The notes: generated by a model not told the origin, from the letters alone. Counted from the stretch's first letter, positions 54,193 to 62,846 are shown. The stretch: DNA of 64,000 nucleotides from Oscillospiraceae bacterium (GCA_015068665.1 SVKB01000003.1:62001-126000), one strand, 5' to 3'. A program made the numbers and translations.

Positions 54193-55365
54193 ATGATTAA
54201 AAAAATACTTGCATTTACCTTAAGCTTAAATATAATCTTAGCAGGGGTAACGGCTTTTGCCGTACCCTCTGCAAGATATGTTTTTTACGATAACGATGAA
54301 GGCGAGCTCTTTATCTTCGGTCAGTACGATAAAAAGGACAGCGGTGCAGAGGATGTGGGAATCTTTGTAAACGGAGAACAATTCAGTTATGCCAAGGATG
54401 GAGATACTGAAAATTTGGACAAGCAAAACAAGGAAGCCACTCCTAAATTTGCTATCGGCTTAAAAGCACCCAGAAACAGTCTCGGGAAGGTTGATATTTA
54501 TCCCTATGCTAAATACTCTGACGGCTTTTTTATGACAGGGGATACGGTATCCTATGATACGGTAAAAGGGATAATAACAAGCCCGAAATCCTTGCTCTTT
54601 GAAAACTTTACCGGATATCAGGAAGGTTTAACAATGGGAAGTGATAATAGATTCCCTGATAATCAGAATATAATTACAAGAGTATATTCTGATACCCAGA
54701 ATGTTTCTGTTGTTAAAACGGAAATTGTAAACCACCGGGAAAAAAACATTCTTAAAATTTCTGATACAAGCAACCGATACGGTTCAGCTTTAGAAATTAT
54801 TGTTCCCCAGTATGAAAGAATTTTAACCTTTGAAATAAGATTTAAACTTAATAAAACCACTACCGAAGGATTTGCCTTTAATATGGGATTCTATGGTGAT
54901 ACTGCAAGAACCAAACAAGCATTTTCAATCGAAAAATCTTCCGGTGCTGACAGTGGCCTTTATTATGTAAATAGTGGCGGCAACACAATTTTCACAGGCG
55001 GGGTTAATATGAATGATGAGTGGTTTACTATGAAAGTAAGAATGGATACACTTTTAGAGCAAACTGCAATCAGTATTGAAAATGACGGTTTTTCAAAGGA
55101 TGTAAGTGAAAGCATAAATAGGTATAATTATTTATGGCAGGATATGATAAATAAAAAGGTTATTGCATATAATCAGTCCTGGTACAATGAGTATGAATGC
55201 GGAAATATAAAGAAAATCTATATCTCAACCGGTTCGGGGACCTGCGGAGATTATTATATAGACTATATTAAATTGGGTGAGGGCGGAGAAGAAATTTACC
55301 CTGTCCGTACCCGTGCAAAAAGTCAGCCTTATAAAACTATTCCCGACCCGACGCCAAGATACTGA
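54193..55365 (+). CDS. Secreted LamG-like protein with unknown N-terminal module
   Basis: About 390 residues. Signal IKKILAFTLSLNIILAGVTA. An N-terminal module (about 22-115; VPSARYVFYDNDEGELFIFG) is shared with the protein at 55466-56746. A LamG-like domain (about 130-365; LLFENFTGYQEGLTM, FEIRFKLNKTTTEGFAFNMG, YYVNSGGNTIFTGGVNMNDE, YYIDYIKLGEGG) is shared with the protein at 49502-50710. It ends at IPDPTPRY, exactly where that paralogue continues into its stalk domain, so it has lost or never had the anchor-like end. ATG 54193 is preferred to upstream GTG codons because GGGTGGTGA lies before it. Confidence 0.78.
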   Translation: MIKKILAFTLSLNIILAGVTAFAVPSARYVFYDNDEGELFIFGQYDKKDSGAEDVGIFVNGEQFSYAKDGDTENLDKQNKEATPKFAIGLKAPRNSLGKVDIYPYAKYSDGFFMTGDTVSYDTVKGIITSPKSLLFENFTGYQEGLTMGSDNRFPDNQNIITRVYSDTQNVSVVKTEIVNHREKNILKISDTSNRYGSALEIIVPQYERILTFEIRFKLNKTTTEGFAFNMGFYGDTARTKQAFSIEKSSGADSGLYYVNSGGNTIFTGGVNMNDEWFTMKVRMDTLLEQTAISIENDGFSKDVSESINRYNYLWQDMINKKVIAYNQSWYNEYECGNIKKIYISTGSGTCGDYYIDYIKLGEGGEEIYPVRTRAKSQPYKTIPDPTPRY

Positions 55366-55405
55366 AATTAATGTTCAAATAATTCATAATTGTTCGTATA
55401 GTTTA

Positions 55406-55434
55406 TTAACGATATTATTTAAAAATGGTAGAAT
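55406..55434 (+). promoter_or_regulatory. Possible internal promoter
   Basis: TTAACG (55406-55411), 17-base spacer, TAGAAT (55429-55434) in the 100-base gap before 55466. If real, it would let the last secreted protein and the small peptide be expressed apart from the long operon. Confidence 0.4.
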
Positions 55435-55465
55435 AATAAAAAATAATATAAAAGGAGAGATTTTA

Positions 55466-56746
55466 ATGAAAAAAATTGCTTTGATTCTTGCGTTAGTTAT
55501 GATGTTTTCAGCAGTTTCCACATTGGCGGCACCAAGTGTTGAATACATGTTTTACGCTGAAAATGAAGACATGTACTATGTTTTCGGTACATATCAGAAC
55601 AGTGTTGTAGCCGGTACAGCTGTAAATACTGATGAACTTGGCTTAATTGTTAACGACGGAGAAATCGAAAAAACATTTACTTATAAAGGCTTAGATGTGC
55701 AAAATGAAAAAGGAGATACTAAATTCGGTATGTCTTTTGGCGTTCCTGAGGAATTATCAACCTTTAAAGTAACACCTTATTCCGTTAACGATGTTAAAAA
55801 AGAGAATGGCATTGAAAGAGAATGGGATGCAGTAAATGACACAAGAAAATTATCAAGCGATGCTACACTTAAATATGTAACCATAAGCAGAAGTTACGGA
55901 GTCAACACTCATTTTACCATGACTCCTGATTTCAGTCCTGAGGTTACCTCTTATACAGTTACAGGAAGTTTCAGAGACGTAGATGCCGGAGCAGGTGCCA
56001 GAGAAATGGATGAAGTTCTATTCAGCTTCGCAACCACAGATCCTAAAGCTACCGCTACTTTAAATCATACAACTTCAAGAACCGGTACAAGTACCATTAC
56101 AGTTGTTCCTGAAGACAATAGTGAACCTAAAGTATATTCATTTACATTTAAAGTAGATGATAAATTAGGTTATTCTGCAGGAAGATATACAAATGTATCT
56201 GAAGCAGGATGTATTCACTTCCAGGGGACAACAACCACTACTACAACAGCTCAACAGGCTACATATTCAGACGTTGTATACTATCCTTTAAAACATGAAA
56301 GAGAAAGAAAAACCACAATACTTAAATTCCCAATCAATGAAACTATGGCAACGCTTAATAAAATCGATTTAAGCTTTAACGCAAAATGTAATAATTCTAC
56401 TGATTATAAAAATGTTACATTCTCTGTTAAAAATGTAACCCTTACAGATGACTATACAATCGACCAGTCTAAATTATGTTATCAGCATGTATTGGACGGT
56501 GATATAGTTATCGGAGAAGAAGTAGCAGAATTTACACAAACCAGTTTTGATACCAATTTTGACCGTTATTCTGTAAACGTTACCGATGCTGTTAAAACTG
56601 CACTTGCAAATGACCAGGATTATGTTGCATTTGAAATATCTGTAAAGGATTTAGAATTACCTGCAAATGCTGCTACTAACTACTTTATGTTCAGATTATA
56701 TACAACATGGACAAATGCTGCATATAATCCTATATTAATGTATTAA
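55466..56746 (+). CDS. Secreted protein with cadherin-like and DNRLRE-like regions
   Basis: 426 residues. Signal KKIALILALVMMFSAVSTLA; an N-terminal module (about 22-110; APSVEYMFYAENEDMYYVFG, LDVQNEKGDTKFGMSFGVP) like that of the preceding gene; a cadherin-like beta-sandwich (about 145-235; MTPDFSPEVTSYTVTGSF, TITVVPEDNSEPKVYSFTF); and a C-terminal DNRLRE-like domain (about 240-426; RKTTILKFPINETMATLNKI, RYSVNVTDAVKTALANDQDY). No catalytic motif seen; likely a polysaccharide- or wall-binding surface protein. An open frame extends upstream to 55277, but AAAGGAGAG before ATG 55466 and the signal peptide fix this start. Confidence 0.82.
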   Translation: MKKIALILALVMMFSAVSTLAAPSVEYMFYAENEDMYYVFGTYQNSVVAGTAVNTDELGLIVNDGEIEKTFTYKGLDVQNEKGDTKFGMSFGVPEELSTFKVTPYSVNDVKKENGIEREWDAVNDTRKLSSDATLKYVTISRSYGVNTHFTMTPDFSPEVTSYTVTGSFRDVDAGAGAREMDEVLFSFATTDPKATATLNHTTSRTGTSTITVVPEDNSEPKVYSFTFKVDDKLGYSAGRYTNVSEAGCIHFQGTTTTTTTAQQATYSDVVYYPLKHERERKTTILKFPINETMATLNKIDLSFNAKCNNSTDYKNVTFSVKNVTLTDDYTIDQSKLCYQHVLDGDIVIGEEVAEFTQTSFDTNFDRYSVNVTDAVKTALANDQDYVAFEISVKDLELPANAATNYFMFRLYTTWTNAAYNPILMY

Positions 56747-56766
56747 AAAGAAGGAGGAAATAGATT

Positions 56767-56916
56767 ATGAAAAATTATATTAAACCAAATATGGAATTAT
56801 CAAAAATCGAATTAAATCAGAATATTGCCTCCGTAGCAGGATTACAGGACTGGCTTGAATCAGAAGGTGCGGAATACACCAATGTTAATATAACACATTA
56901 CGAGTTATACAGCTAA
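56767..56916 (+). CDS. Small 49-residue peptide gene, unrecognised
   Basis: A short frame with a strong GAAGGAGGAAATAG site, 20 bases after the 55466 gene and directly before a strong terminator, which argues that it is a true gene. It opens MKNYIKPNMELSKIELNQ, a basic-amphipathic start followed by IASVAGLQDWLESEGAEYTN, and ends in an acidic, aromatic tail (HYELYS). No Cys, no signal peptide and no transmembrane segment. The MKxYxKP opening recalls short peptides seen in many Clostridia, some of which are precursor-like, but no modification enzyme or exporter is adjacent. Function unknown; a signalling peptide, RiPP precursor or small regulatory protein are all possible. Confidence 0.7.
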   Translation: MKNYIKPNMELSKIELNQNIASVAGLQDWLESEGAEYTNVNITHYELYS

Positions 56917-56930
56917 TTCATAATGATACA

Positions 56931-56970
56931 TAAAAAGACGATGTGAAATTAAATTCACATCGTCTTTTTA
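56931..56970 (+). terminator. Rho-independent terminator ending the surface-protein operon
   Basis: Perfect 16-base stem AAAAAGACGATGTGAA/TTCACATCGTCTTTTT with a six-base loop; symmetric, so it can also stop transcripts from the right. Confidence 0.93.
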
Positions 56971-57015
56971 TATAAAATTGTTCACTATGATGACAGGCAT
57001 ATTTTGTTGTATTTT

Positions 57016-58173
57016 TTAATATGTCCCCGCAGTATCGCTTGTCTTTTCTCTGAGATTTTTTACCATTGTAGAGCTTTTGATTTTGTCTTTAAGAATATTG
57101 TAAAAATCCTCGTGAGGGAAATTTTTAATATCAACAGTTTTATTTGTCCAGGATGAATAGTGAATGGCATTTGAAATTGTAAGTCCGTCTATACCTTCTT
57201 CACCGGGAGCAAGAAGAGGGGTTTTATTTATTAAGGCATTTGCAAAATCTTTTAATATTCCAACGTGCTGTTCACCTATTCCCGAAACAGGGATTTCACA
57301 CTTCCAGCATTCAGGCTGTGCAAAAGGCTCTGTGTTTTTTTCGTTATGCTCTCTTTCGGATATAACATTTCTTTCAAATATCATTTTTTCATTTTCAACA
57401 ATAATTCTTCCCATATCGCAGGCAATTTCAAGTCTGTTTGTTCCCGGAGTTTCTCCTGTTGAAGTAATGTAAGTTCCTGTTGTTCCGTTTTCATACTCGA
57501 AAAATGCCGTAACATCGTCTTCAACCTCAATGTCATAATATTTTCCGTAGGACACAAAAGCTGTTATTTTATCAGGCATCCCGAACATCCATTGCCACAA
57601 ATCAAGCTGATGAGGATTCTGGTTGATAAGTGCACCTCCTCCTTCATCCTTCCAGGTTGAACGCCATGAGCCGCTGTCGTGATACGCCTGGGGACGGTAC
57701 CAGGTGGTAACTGTCCAGGATATTCTTTTTATATGGCCAAGCTCTCCCGATTTTACCATGTTTCTTATTTTCTGATACATGGGGTTTGTTCTCTGATTAT
57801 ACATAATACCGAAAAGCTTATCGCTATTTTTTGCCGCCTCGTTCATTTCTAAAACCTGAGCTGTATAAACACCTGCAGGCTTTTCGGTAATAACATTAAG
57901 ATTGTACTCAAAGGCTTCTTTTACCAGGGATGGATGGTCGTAATGGGGAACAGCGATTATAACAGCATCGCAAATTCCGCTTTTATATAAATCGGTTGGG
58001 CTTTCAAATAGCGGTACATCGGGATATAATTCCTTTGCTTCCTTTAGCTTCGCCTCTGAAATATCGCATATTGCCGAAAGCTCCATCTGAGGAACCTTTC
58101 CCTCAGCCACATTTTTTGCATGTGTACGTCCCATATTTCCAAAGCCTATTATACCGAATTTTATTTTCTCCAT
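57016..58173 (-). CDS. Gfo/Idh/MocA family oxidoreductase
   Basis: A 385-residue NAD(P)-dependent sugar dehydrogenase. Rossmann motif FGIIGFGNMGRTHAKN (about 5-20); CDAVIIAVPHYDHPSLV (about 62-78); the diagnostic NVITEKPAGVYTAQV (about 87-101) with the EKP catalytic lysine; and GGGALINQNPHQLDLWQWMF (about 180-199) with the family's conserved His. The C-terminal beta-sheet domain is present and ends near 385. ATG 58173 is preferred to 58200 because AAAGGAGTTG precedes it. It follows the two-barrel isomerase gene and is probably co-transcribed. It may oxidise a sugar or its derivative during catabolism. Confidence 0.92.
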   Translation of the reverse strand: MEKIKFGIIGFGNMGRTHAKNVAEGKVPQMELSAICDISEAKLKEAKELYPDVPLFESPTDLYKSGICDAVIIAVPHYDHPSLVKEAFEYNLNVITEKPAGVYTAQVLEMNEAAKNSDKLFGIMYNQRTNPMYQKIRNMVKSGELGHIKRISWTVTTWYRPQAYHDSGSWRSTWKDEGGGALINQNPHQLDLWQWMFGMPDKITAFVSYGKYYDIEVEDDVTAFFEYENGTTGTYITSTGETPGTNRLEIACDMGRIIVENEKMIFERNVISEREHNEKNTEPFAQPECWKCEIPVSGIGEQHVGILKDFANALINKTPLLAPGEEGIDGLTISNAIHYSSWTNKTVDIKNFPHEDFYNILKDKIKSSTMVKNLREKTSDTAGTY

Positions 58174-58186
58174 AGTTTCAACTCCT

Positions 58187-59779
58187 TTAAATTTTATCAA
58201 TGATTTTTTTCAGTTCATTAAAAGCCAGCGTAAAGGTACCCTCACCGCTTTTCGGTAATTTGAGCATTTTATCGTCAAGCTCCAGATCGCAAAGTCCTTC
58301 AAAGCTTCCTAAATGAGGCTCCAAGCTTACAAAACCCCTGTAACCTTTTCCCTTAAGGGAAGAAAGAATTTTTTCAATGTTGCCGATTCCCATTCCTGCA
58401 GGAACGATATTTTTATTTTCATCTGCATCCTTTATATGCATATATTCAATGTACGGCTTTAAAAGATTAAAAGCATAAGGGTAGTTTTCCACATCACACT
58501 GAACAAAATTTGCAGGGTCAAAAACGCATCTTAAATAAGGCGAATTTATTTCTTCTAAGATTTCAAGGCATCTTTCAGGGGTATCGCCGTAAATATCCTT
58601 TTCGTTTTCGTGAAGAAGAATAATATTGTTTTCCTCTGCTGTTTTAACTAAAACTTTAAGTCTTTTTATAACCTCGTTCTTATATTCTGACGGATCTTCT
58701 CCCGACGGTATAAAAAAACTGAAAATACGGATGTATTCAGCACCAAGTGTTTTTGCTGTTTTTACCATCTTCTCAAACAACTCAAAATGAGGGGCAAAAT
58801 CATCATTTATTGAGATTTTCCCGATAGGAGAGCCAATCGAAGAAGCTTTTATTTCATATTTATCCATCGCTTCTTTCAGCTTTTTAATTTCATCCTCTGT
58901 AAGAGCTGAAATATTTTTGCCGTTGATACCCCTTGGTTCAAAATATTTTATACCAAGCTTTTTTAAAACCTTAAACTGTTCTTCTATATTGCTGTCAATT
59001 TCATCGGAAAAGCCTGAAAGGGTAAAGGGGTTCATTAAATCCTTTAAATAATCATAGCTCTTTTTAAGGCAGATAAACGGGTCTTCCTCACATTCATCCT
59101 GCTCCACAAGAGCATATTTAACGCCTGACTCTTCGCACGCCTTTATGATTTTTCCCCAGTCAAGATTGCCACAACCTACGGGAGCCATTTTAGTTTCGGT
59201 AATGTTTTTCATTGCAAGGTCTTTGAAGTGTACGCATATTGCTCTTTTGCCTAATTTTTTTATAAAATCCACAGGGTTTATACCTGCATAAGCTAACCAG
59301 TAGGTATCAACAATAAAGCTGAATTTTCCGTGCTTTATAAAATAATCCATAACATATTTGCCTTCATATTTTAAGAACTCGAAAGAGTGGTTATGATATG
59401 CAAATTCGATGCCTTCTTTTTTTAGCTTCTCATAAATATCATTCATAACCTCAACAAATTCTTTAACCTTAAGCTCATCTCTGAATTCGGGAGGCATAGA
59501 GCCAAGTCCTGCTATTTTACAGCCTAAAGTCTTGTGATACTTGATTTCCTCGTCAAGCTTATGTATGTAATTATCAAGAGGTCTGTGAGTACAGGTGATT
59601 TCAAGGCCGAATTCATCACACACCTTTTTAATGTAGTCCGCATCGGAAATGCCAAGGCCTGATGCCTGGATTTGCTCATATCCGATTTCCTTTATTTTTT
59701 TCATACTTTCATAAAAGTCTTCTTTTGTGGTTAAAAAATCTCTTGCCGTGTACAGCTGTGCACCAATTCTTTTGTCCAT
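58187..59779 (-). CDS. Fused double sugar phosphate isomerase/epimerase (two TIM barrels)
   Basis: 530 residues made of two AP-endonuclease-2/xylose-isomerase-type TIM barrels in tandem. First barrel about 1-258: GAQLYTARDFLTTKEDFYES, FAYHNHSFEFLKYEGK, FIVDTYWLAYAGINPVDFI, HFKDLA. Second barrel about 260-530: LSGFSDEIDSNIEEQFKVLK, ILLHENEKDIYGDTPERCLE, RCVFDPANFVQCDVENYPYA, HIKDADENKNIVPAGMGIGN and GFVSLEPHL. Metal ligands (E, D, H, E) appear in both halves. Most family members have one barrel of about 270 residues, so this is a fusion. GGAGGATTT site. Likely acts with the Gfo/Idh/MocA enzyme next to it. Confidence 0.88.
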   Translation of the reverse strand: MDKRIGAQLYTARDFLTTKEDFYESMKKIKEIGYEQIQASGLGISDADYIKKVCDEFGLEITCTHRPLDNYIHKLDEEIKYHKTLGCKIAGLGSMPPEFRDELKVKEFVEVMNDIYEKLKKEGIEFAYHNHSFEFLKYEGKYVMDYFIKHGKFSFIVDTYWLAYAGINPVDFIKKLGKRAICVHFKDLAMKNITETKMAPVGCGNLDWGKIIKACEESGVKYALVEQDECEEDPFICLKKSYDYLKDLMNPFTLSGFSDEIDSNIEEQFKVLKKLGIKYFEPRGINGKNISALTEDEIKKLKEAMDKYEIKASSIGSPIGKISINDDFAPHFELFEKMVKTAKTLGAEYIRIFSFFIPSGEDPSEYKNEVIKRLKVLVKTAEENNIILLHENEKDIYGDTPERCLEILEEINSPYLRCVFDPANFVQCDVENYPYAFNLLKPYIEYMHIKDADENKNIVPAGMGIGNIEKILSSLKGKGYRGFVSLEPHLGSFEGLCDLELDDKMLKLPKSGEGTFTLAFNELKKIIDKI

Positions 59780-59813
59780 TTAAAATCCTCCTTAATTCAT
59801 ATAAAATTAATAT

Positions 59814-59842
59814 TTGCAAATTGCTCTTATATTTGGTATAAT
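59814..59842 (+). promoter_or_regulatory. Sigma-A promoter of the AraC gene at 59923
   Basis: TTGCAA (59814-59819), 17-base spacer, TATAAT (59837-59842), about 80 bases before the ATG. The divergent isomerase gene starts at 59779. Confidence 0.65.
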
Positions 59843-59922
59843 TATAGCAAATGCAAGATATTAAGGAAATGTACTATATTATTTATTTGTATTTAAAATT
59901 CATATTATTTTAAGGAGATGCT

Positions 59923-60675
59923 ATGGTAAAGGATTTGATTTATTATTCAAATATGGCGGTAAAATGCTGTTTTGATATACCTTCTCATAAAGTGGAGTAT
60001 TATGAATTGACTTTTGTTTTAAAAGGAACAATGACCTACTATGCAAACGGAAAAAGGATTGTTCTGAAAAAGGATGACGGTGTGTTTTTAAAACCCGGAA
60101 CTATCCGAAGCCGTGAAAAGGGAGAGGGATATGTTCATTATGTCAGCTTTAATTTTTTACTAAAGCCCGAAGCTCGTCTTTTGTTTGATGAGCATTTGAA
60201 AAATGTCCTGAATGACGATATGAAAAAGCTTATTTCCGTATTTCATTTCAAGCATATAACAGATAAATTTCACGCAAAGGAAAAATGCTGTAATATACTT
60301 AATTACATACTGTGTGAAATTATTGATTTTACTAAAATCAAAAGCAGTAACGAATATGTTATGAGAATTTTCAATTATGTGGTTGAGCATATAAATGAAA
60401 AAATTACTTTAAAAACCGTTGCCGGATTTCTTCACTTGTCTAAAGAATATACGGCATATATTTTCAAAAAGGAAACAGGAACAACACTCAGCTCTTACAT
60501 AAATGAGCAAAAAATCCTGATTTCCGAAAAGCTTATATTAAAGGAAAATATGACTTTAAGTGAAATAGCTCTGCATCTGAATTTTGCAAATTACGACTAT
60601 TTTTCAAAAACCTTTAAAAGATATAAGGGAATTTCTCCCTCAGAATATAAAAAGCTTAAGGCTCATACAGATTAA
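59923..60675 (+). CDS. AraC family transcriptional regulator
   Basis: 250 residues: an N-terminal cupin-type sensor (HKVEYYELTFVLKGTMTYYA, KKDDGVFLKPGTIRSREKG) and a C-terminal double helix-turn-helix (about 150-248; ITLKTVAGFLHLSKEYTAYI, MTLSEIALHLNFANYDYFSK, ending KGISPSEYKKL). It is divergent from the isomerase/oxidoreductase pair and is the likely regulator of that pair. AAGGAGATG site. Ligand unknown, probably a sugar. Confidence 0.9.
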   Translation: MVKDLIYYSNMAVKCCFDIPSHKVEYYELTFVLKGTMTYYANGKRIVLKKDDGVFLKPGTIRSREKGEGYVHYVSFNFLLKPEARLLFDEHLKNVLNDDMKKLISVFHFKHITDKFHAKEKCCNILNYILCEIIDFTKIKSSNEYVMRIFNYVVEHINEKITLKTVAGFLHLSKEYTAYIFKKETGTTLSSYINEQKILISEKLILKENMTLSEIALHLNFANYDYFSKTFKRYKGISPSEYKKLKAHTD

Positions 60676-60764
60676 TATTAAGTACCTTCATTGCAGTTGA
60701 TATTGCAAAAAAAATCTATTTATTATATAGTTAACAAAGTATTACAAAAAAGGAACAGGAAAAA

Positions 60765-61553
60765 ATGAAAAATATTTTAATAATCGGAGACATAGTGGGG
60801 AGATGCGGACGAGAGCTTATCTTTGAAAAGCTTCCCGAAATAAAAAAAGAATACAATATAGACTTTGCCATAGTTAACGGTGAAAATGCAACAACGGGTA
60901 ACGGTATAACCGAAAAGTATGCATATATGCTGTTAGAGGCCGGAGCGGACTGTATAACCTTAGGCAATCATGCCTTTGATAAAAAGGATTTATATAATAT
61001 GCTTGAAACCTCAAAGGAAATAGTAAGACCGTTAAATGTTTCTCCCGATTTACCGGGAGACGGAGTTACCGTGATTGAAAAGGATACCTTTTCGGTGGCT
61101 GTAATTAATTTAATGGGAACAACCTATATTGAAACAAAGCTTTCAAATCCCTTTACCGTGCTTGAAAAAGCAGTAGCCAATGTAAAAGCTAAATACGGTG
61201 TTAAAAATATTATTGTTGATTTTCACGCAGAGGCAACAAGTGAAAAACAGGCGCTGGCATATTTAATGGATGGAGAAATTACCGCACTTTTCGGCACACA
61301 CACCCATGTCCAGACCAATGATATAAGAATCCTGAAAAACGGAACTGGCTATATAACCGATGTTGGTATGACAGGCGCAGAAAATTCGGTTATCGGACTT
61401 GAAAAGGAAATCGCAATAGCAAGATTCAAGGACGGGGATAAGGGCAGATTCAAATGGTCAGCACTCTCACCTATGATAAACGGCTGTGTGTTTACCGTTG
61501 ACGAGGAAACGGGGAAAACAGTGATGACGGAACTTATTTATCGCAGATACTAA
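60765..61553 (+). CDS. YmdB-type metallophosphoesterase (TIGR00282 family)
   Basis: A 262-residue cytoplasmic metallophosphoesterase. Metal-binding blocks: IIGDIVGRCGRELI (about 5-18), VNGENATTGNGITEKYAYML (about 37-56), CITLGNHAFDKKD (about 64-76), IIVDFHAEATSEKQALAYLM and FGTHTHVQTNDIRIL. This order is typical of YmdB, in Bacillus a 2-prime,3-prime-cyclic-nucleotide phosphodiesterase that affects biofilm and stationary-phase behaviour. In Clostridia it often follows rny, which is not here. AAGGAACAGG site. Confidence 0.92.
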   Translation: MKNILIIGDIVGRCGRELIFEKLPEIKKEYNIDFAIVNGENATTGNGITEKYAYMLLEAGADCITLGNHAFDKKDLYNMLETSKEIVRPLNVSPDLPGDGVTVIEKDTFSVAVINLMGTTYIETKLSNPFTVLEKAVANVKAKYGVKNIIVDFHAEATSEKQALAYLMDGEITALFGTHTHVQTNDIRILKNGTGYITDVGMTGAENSVIGLEKEIAIARFKDGDKGRFKWSALSPMINGCVFTVDEETGKTVMTELIYRRY

Positions 61554-61647
61554 ACGGGAAAACGAAGAAATCAGGTATTAAGGAATGAAATAATTGAATA
61601 AACTGAATTGATATTTTTATATGTTGATATACAAAGGAGAGATAAAA

Positions 61648-62799
61648 ATGAAAGTTTTGTTTGCTGCTGACATGTCTTTTAATTATATGGATGCTGTTCC
61701 CAAAAATGGTGAAGCTATGAGAATAATGACTAAAACTGCTGAAATATTTCGAAAGGCAGATTACAGCATTGTTAATCTTGAAAATATCTTTGGCAACAAG
61801 GAAGATTATGAACCTATACCCAAGTCCGGACCAAACCTTATTGCCAATGATAAGTACATTGAATATATAGATATACTTAATCCTACTGCTGTAGGACTTG
61901 CTAATAACCATAGCCGTGATTTCGGTGATGGTGCATTTTTTCATACAATGGATATGCTCAAAAAAAGAGGATATCAGCTTTGTGGAGCAGGAGAAAACGT
62001 GCAAAAGGCATATGAGCCTGCCATTTTTGATGATGGAACAACAAAAGTACATATAATTGCTGTTTGTGAAAATGAATTCGGCACAGCAACAAAAACTTCT
62101 GCAGGTACAGCCGGGTTTTCCTTGGGAAGAGTGACTGATGCTATAAATAAGGCACTCTCTGACTGTGCAGAGCCTGTTATATACTTCCACGGCGGAAATG
62201 AACAAAATCCTTTTCCGTCACCGGGCAAAAGGGAGCTTTATCGTCATTTTGTTGACCTTGGCGCAAGAGCTGTTATAGCAATGCACACCCATTGCCCTCA
62301 AGGGTATGAAATATATAATGGTTGCCCTGTTATATACAGTATGGGTAATTTCTTCTTTCCCCACACTAAAAGTCACAACACCACATGGAATATGGGATAT
62401 ATGACAATGCTGGATATTACAAAAGAAAATTTGTCTGTAGAAATAATTCCTTATACATTTGATATGGATAAGCATACTCCGCTTGAGGGGGAAAAGAAGG
62501 ATAATTTTATGAAGTATCTTTCTGAACTTTCAGATGCAATTTCTGACGAAGATAAGATTTTGGAGCTTTTTGAAGCATGGTGTACTATGATTGGCATTGG
62601 TGCTTATATCCGGCATGTAAGCTTTTGCGAAGAAATGTATGATGATGCGTGGAAAGTAAGTCCCGTTAAAAATATTTTCTCCTGCGAAGCTCACGCTGAA
62701 CTTATGAAACACACCTTCCGGCTTATTCACGAGGGAAGGGTGGACGCTGCAAAAAAACTTGTGCCATATATTGAAAAAATGCGGAACGTTAAACTCTGA
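61648..62799 (+). CDS. CapA family protein (poly-gamma-glutamate-synthesis type)
   Basis: A 383-residue PGA_cap-type metallophosphatase-like protein. Seen: VLFAADMSFNYMD at the start, YSIVNLENIFGNKEDYEPIP, PTAVGLANNHSRDFGDGAFF, YFHGGNEQNPFPSPGKRELY, AVIAMHTHCPQGYEIYNGC and YSMGNFFFPHTK, in CapA order. No signal peptide or membrane anchor is seen, unlike CapA of capsule systems, so it may be a cytoplasmic relative. ATG 61648 is preferred over 61621 because AAAGGAGAG precedes it. Ends in TGA. Substrate unknown. Confidence 0.87.
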   Translation: MKVLFAADMSFNYMDAVPKNGEAMRIMTKTAEIFRKADYSIVNLENIFGNKEDYEPIPKSGPNLIANDKYIEYIDILNPTAVGLANNHSRDFGDGAFFHTMDMLKKRGYQLCGAGENVQKAYEPAIFDDGTTKVHIIAVCENEFGTATKTSAGTAGFSLGRVTDAINKALSDCAEPVIYFHGGNEQNPFPSPGKRELYRHFVDLGARAVIAMHTHCPQGYEIYNGCPVIYSMGNFFFPHTKSHNTTWNMGYMTMLDITKENLSVEIIPYTFDMDKHTPLEGEKKDNFMKYLSELSDAISDEDKILELFEAWCTMIGIGAYIRHVSFCEEMYDDAWKVSPVKNIFSCEAHAELMKHTFRLIHEGRVDAAKKLVPYIEKMRNVKL

Positions 62800-62846
62800 T
62801 ATGAGGGTGGCTGTTATTTCTAATTAAAGAAAGAGTGGTATAAAAA

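Noticed and set aside
55277-55465. Upstream extension of the DNRLRE-like protein
   Set aside because: It overlaps the previous gene, hides a clear signal peptide and lacks a ribosome site; ATG 55466 has AAAGGAGAG.
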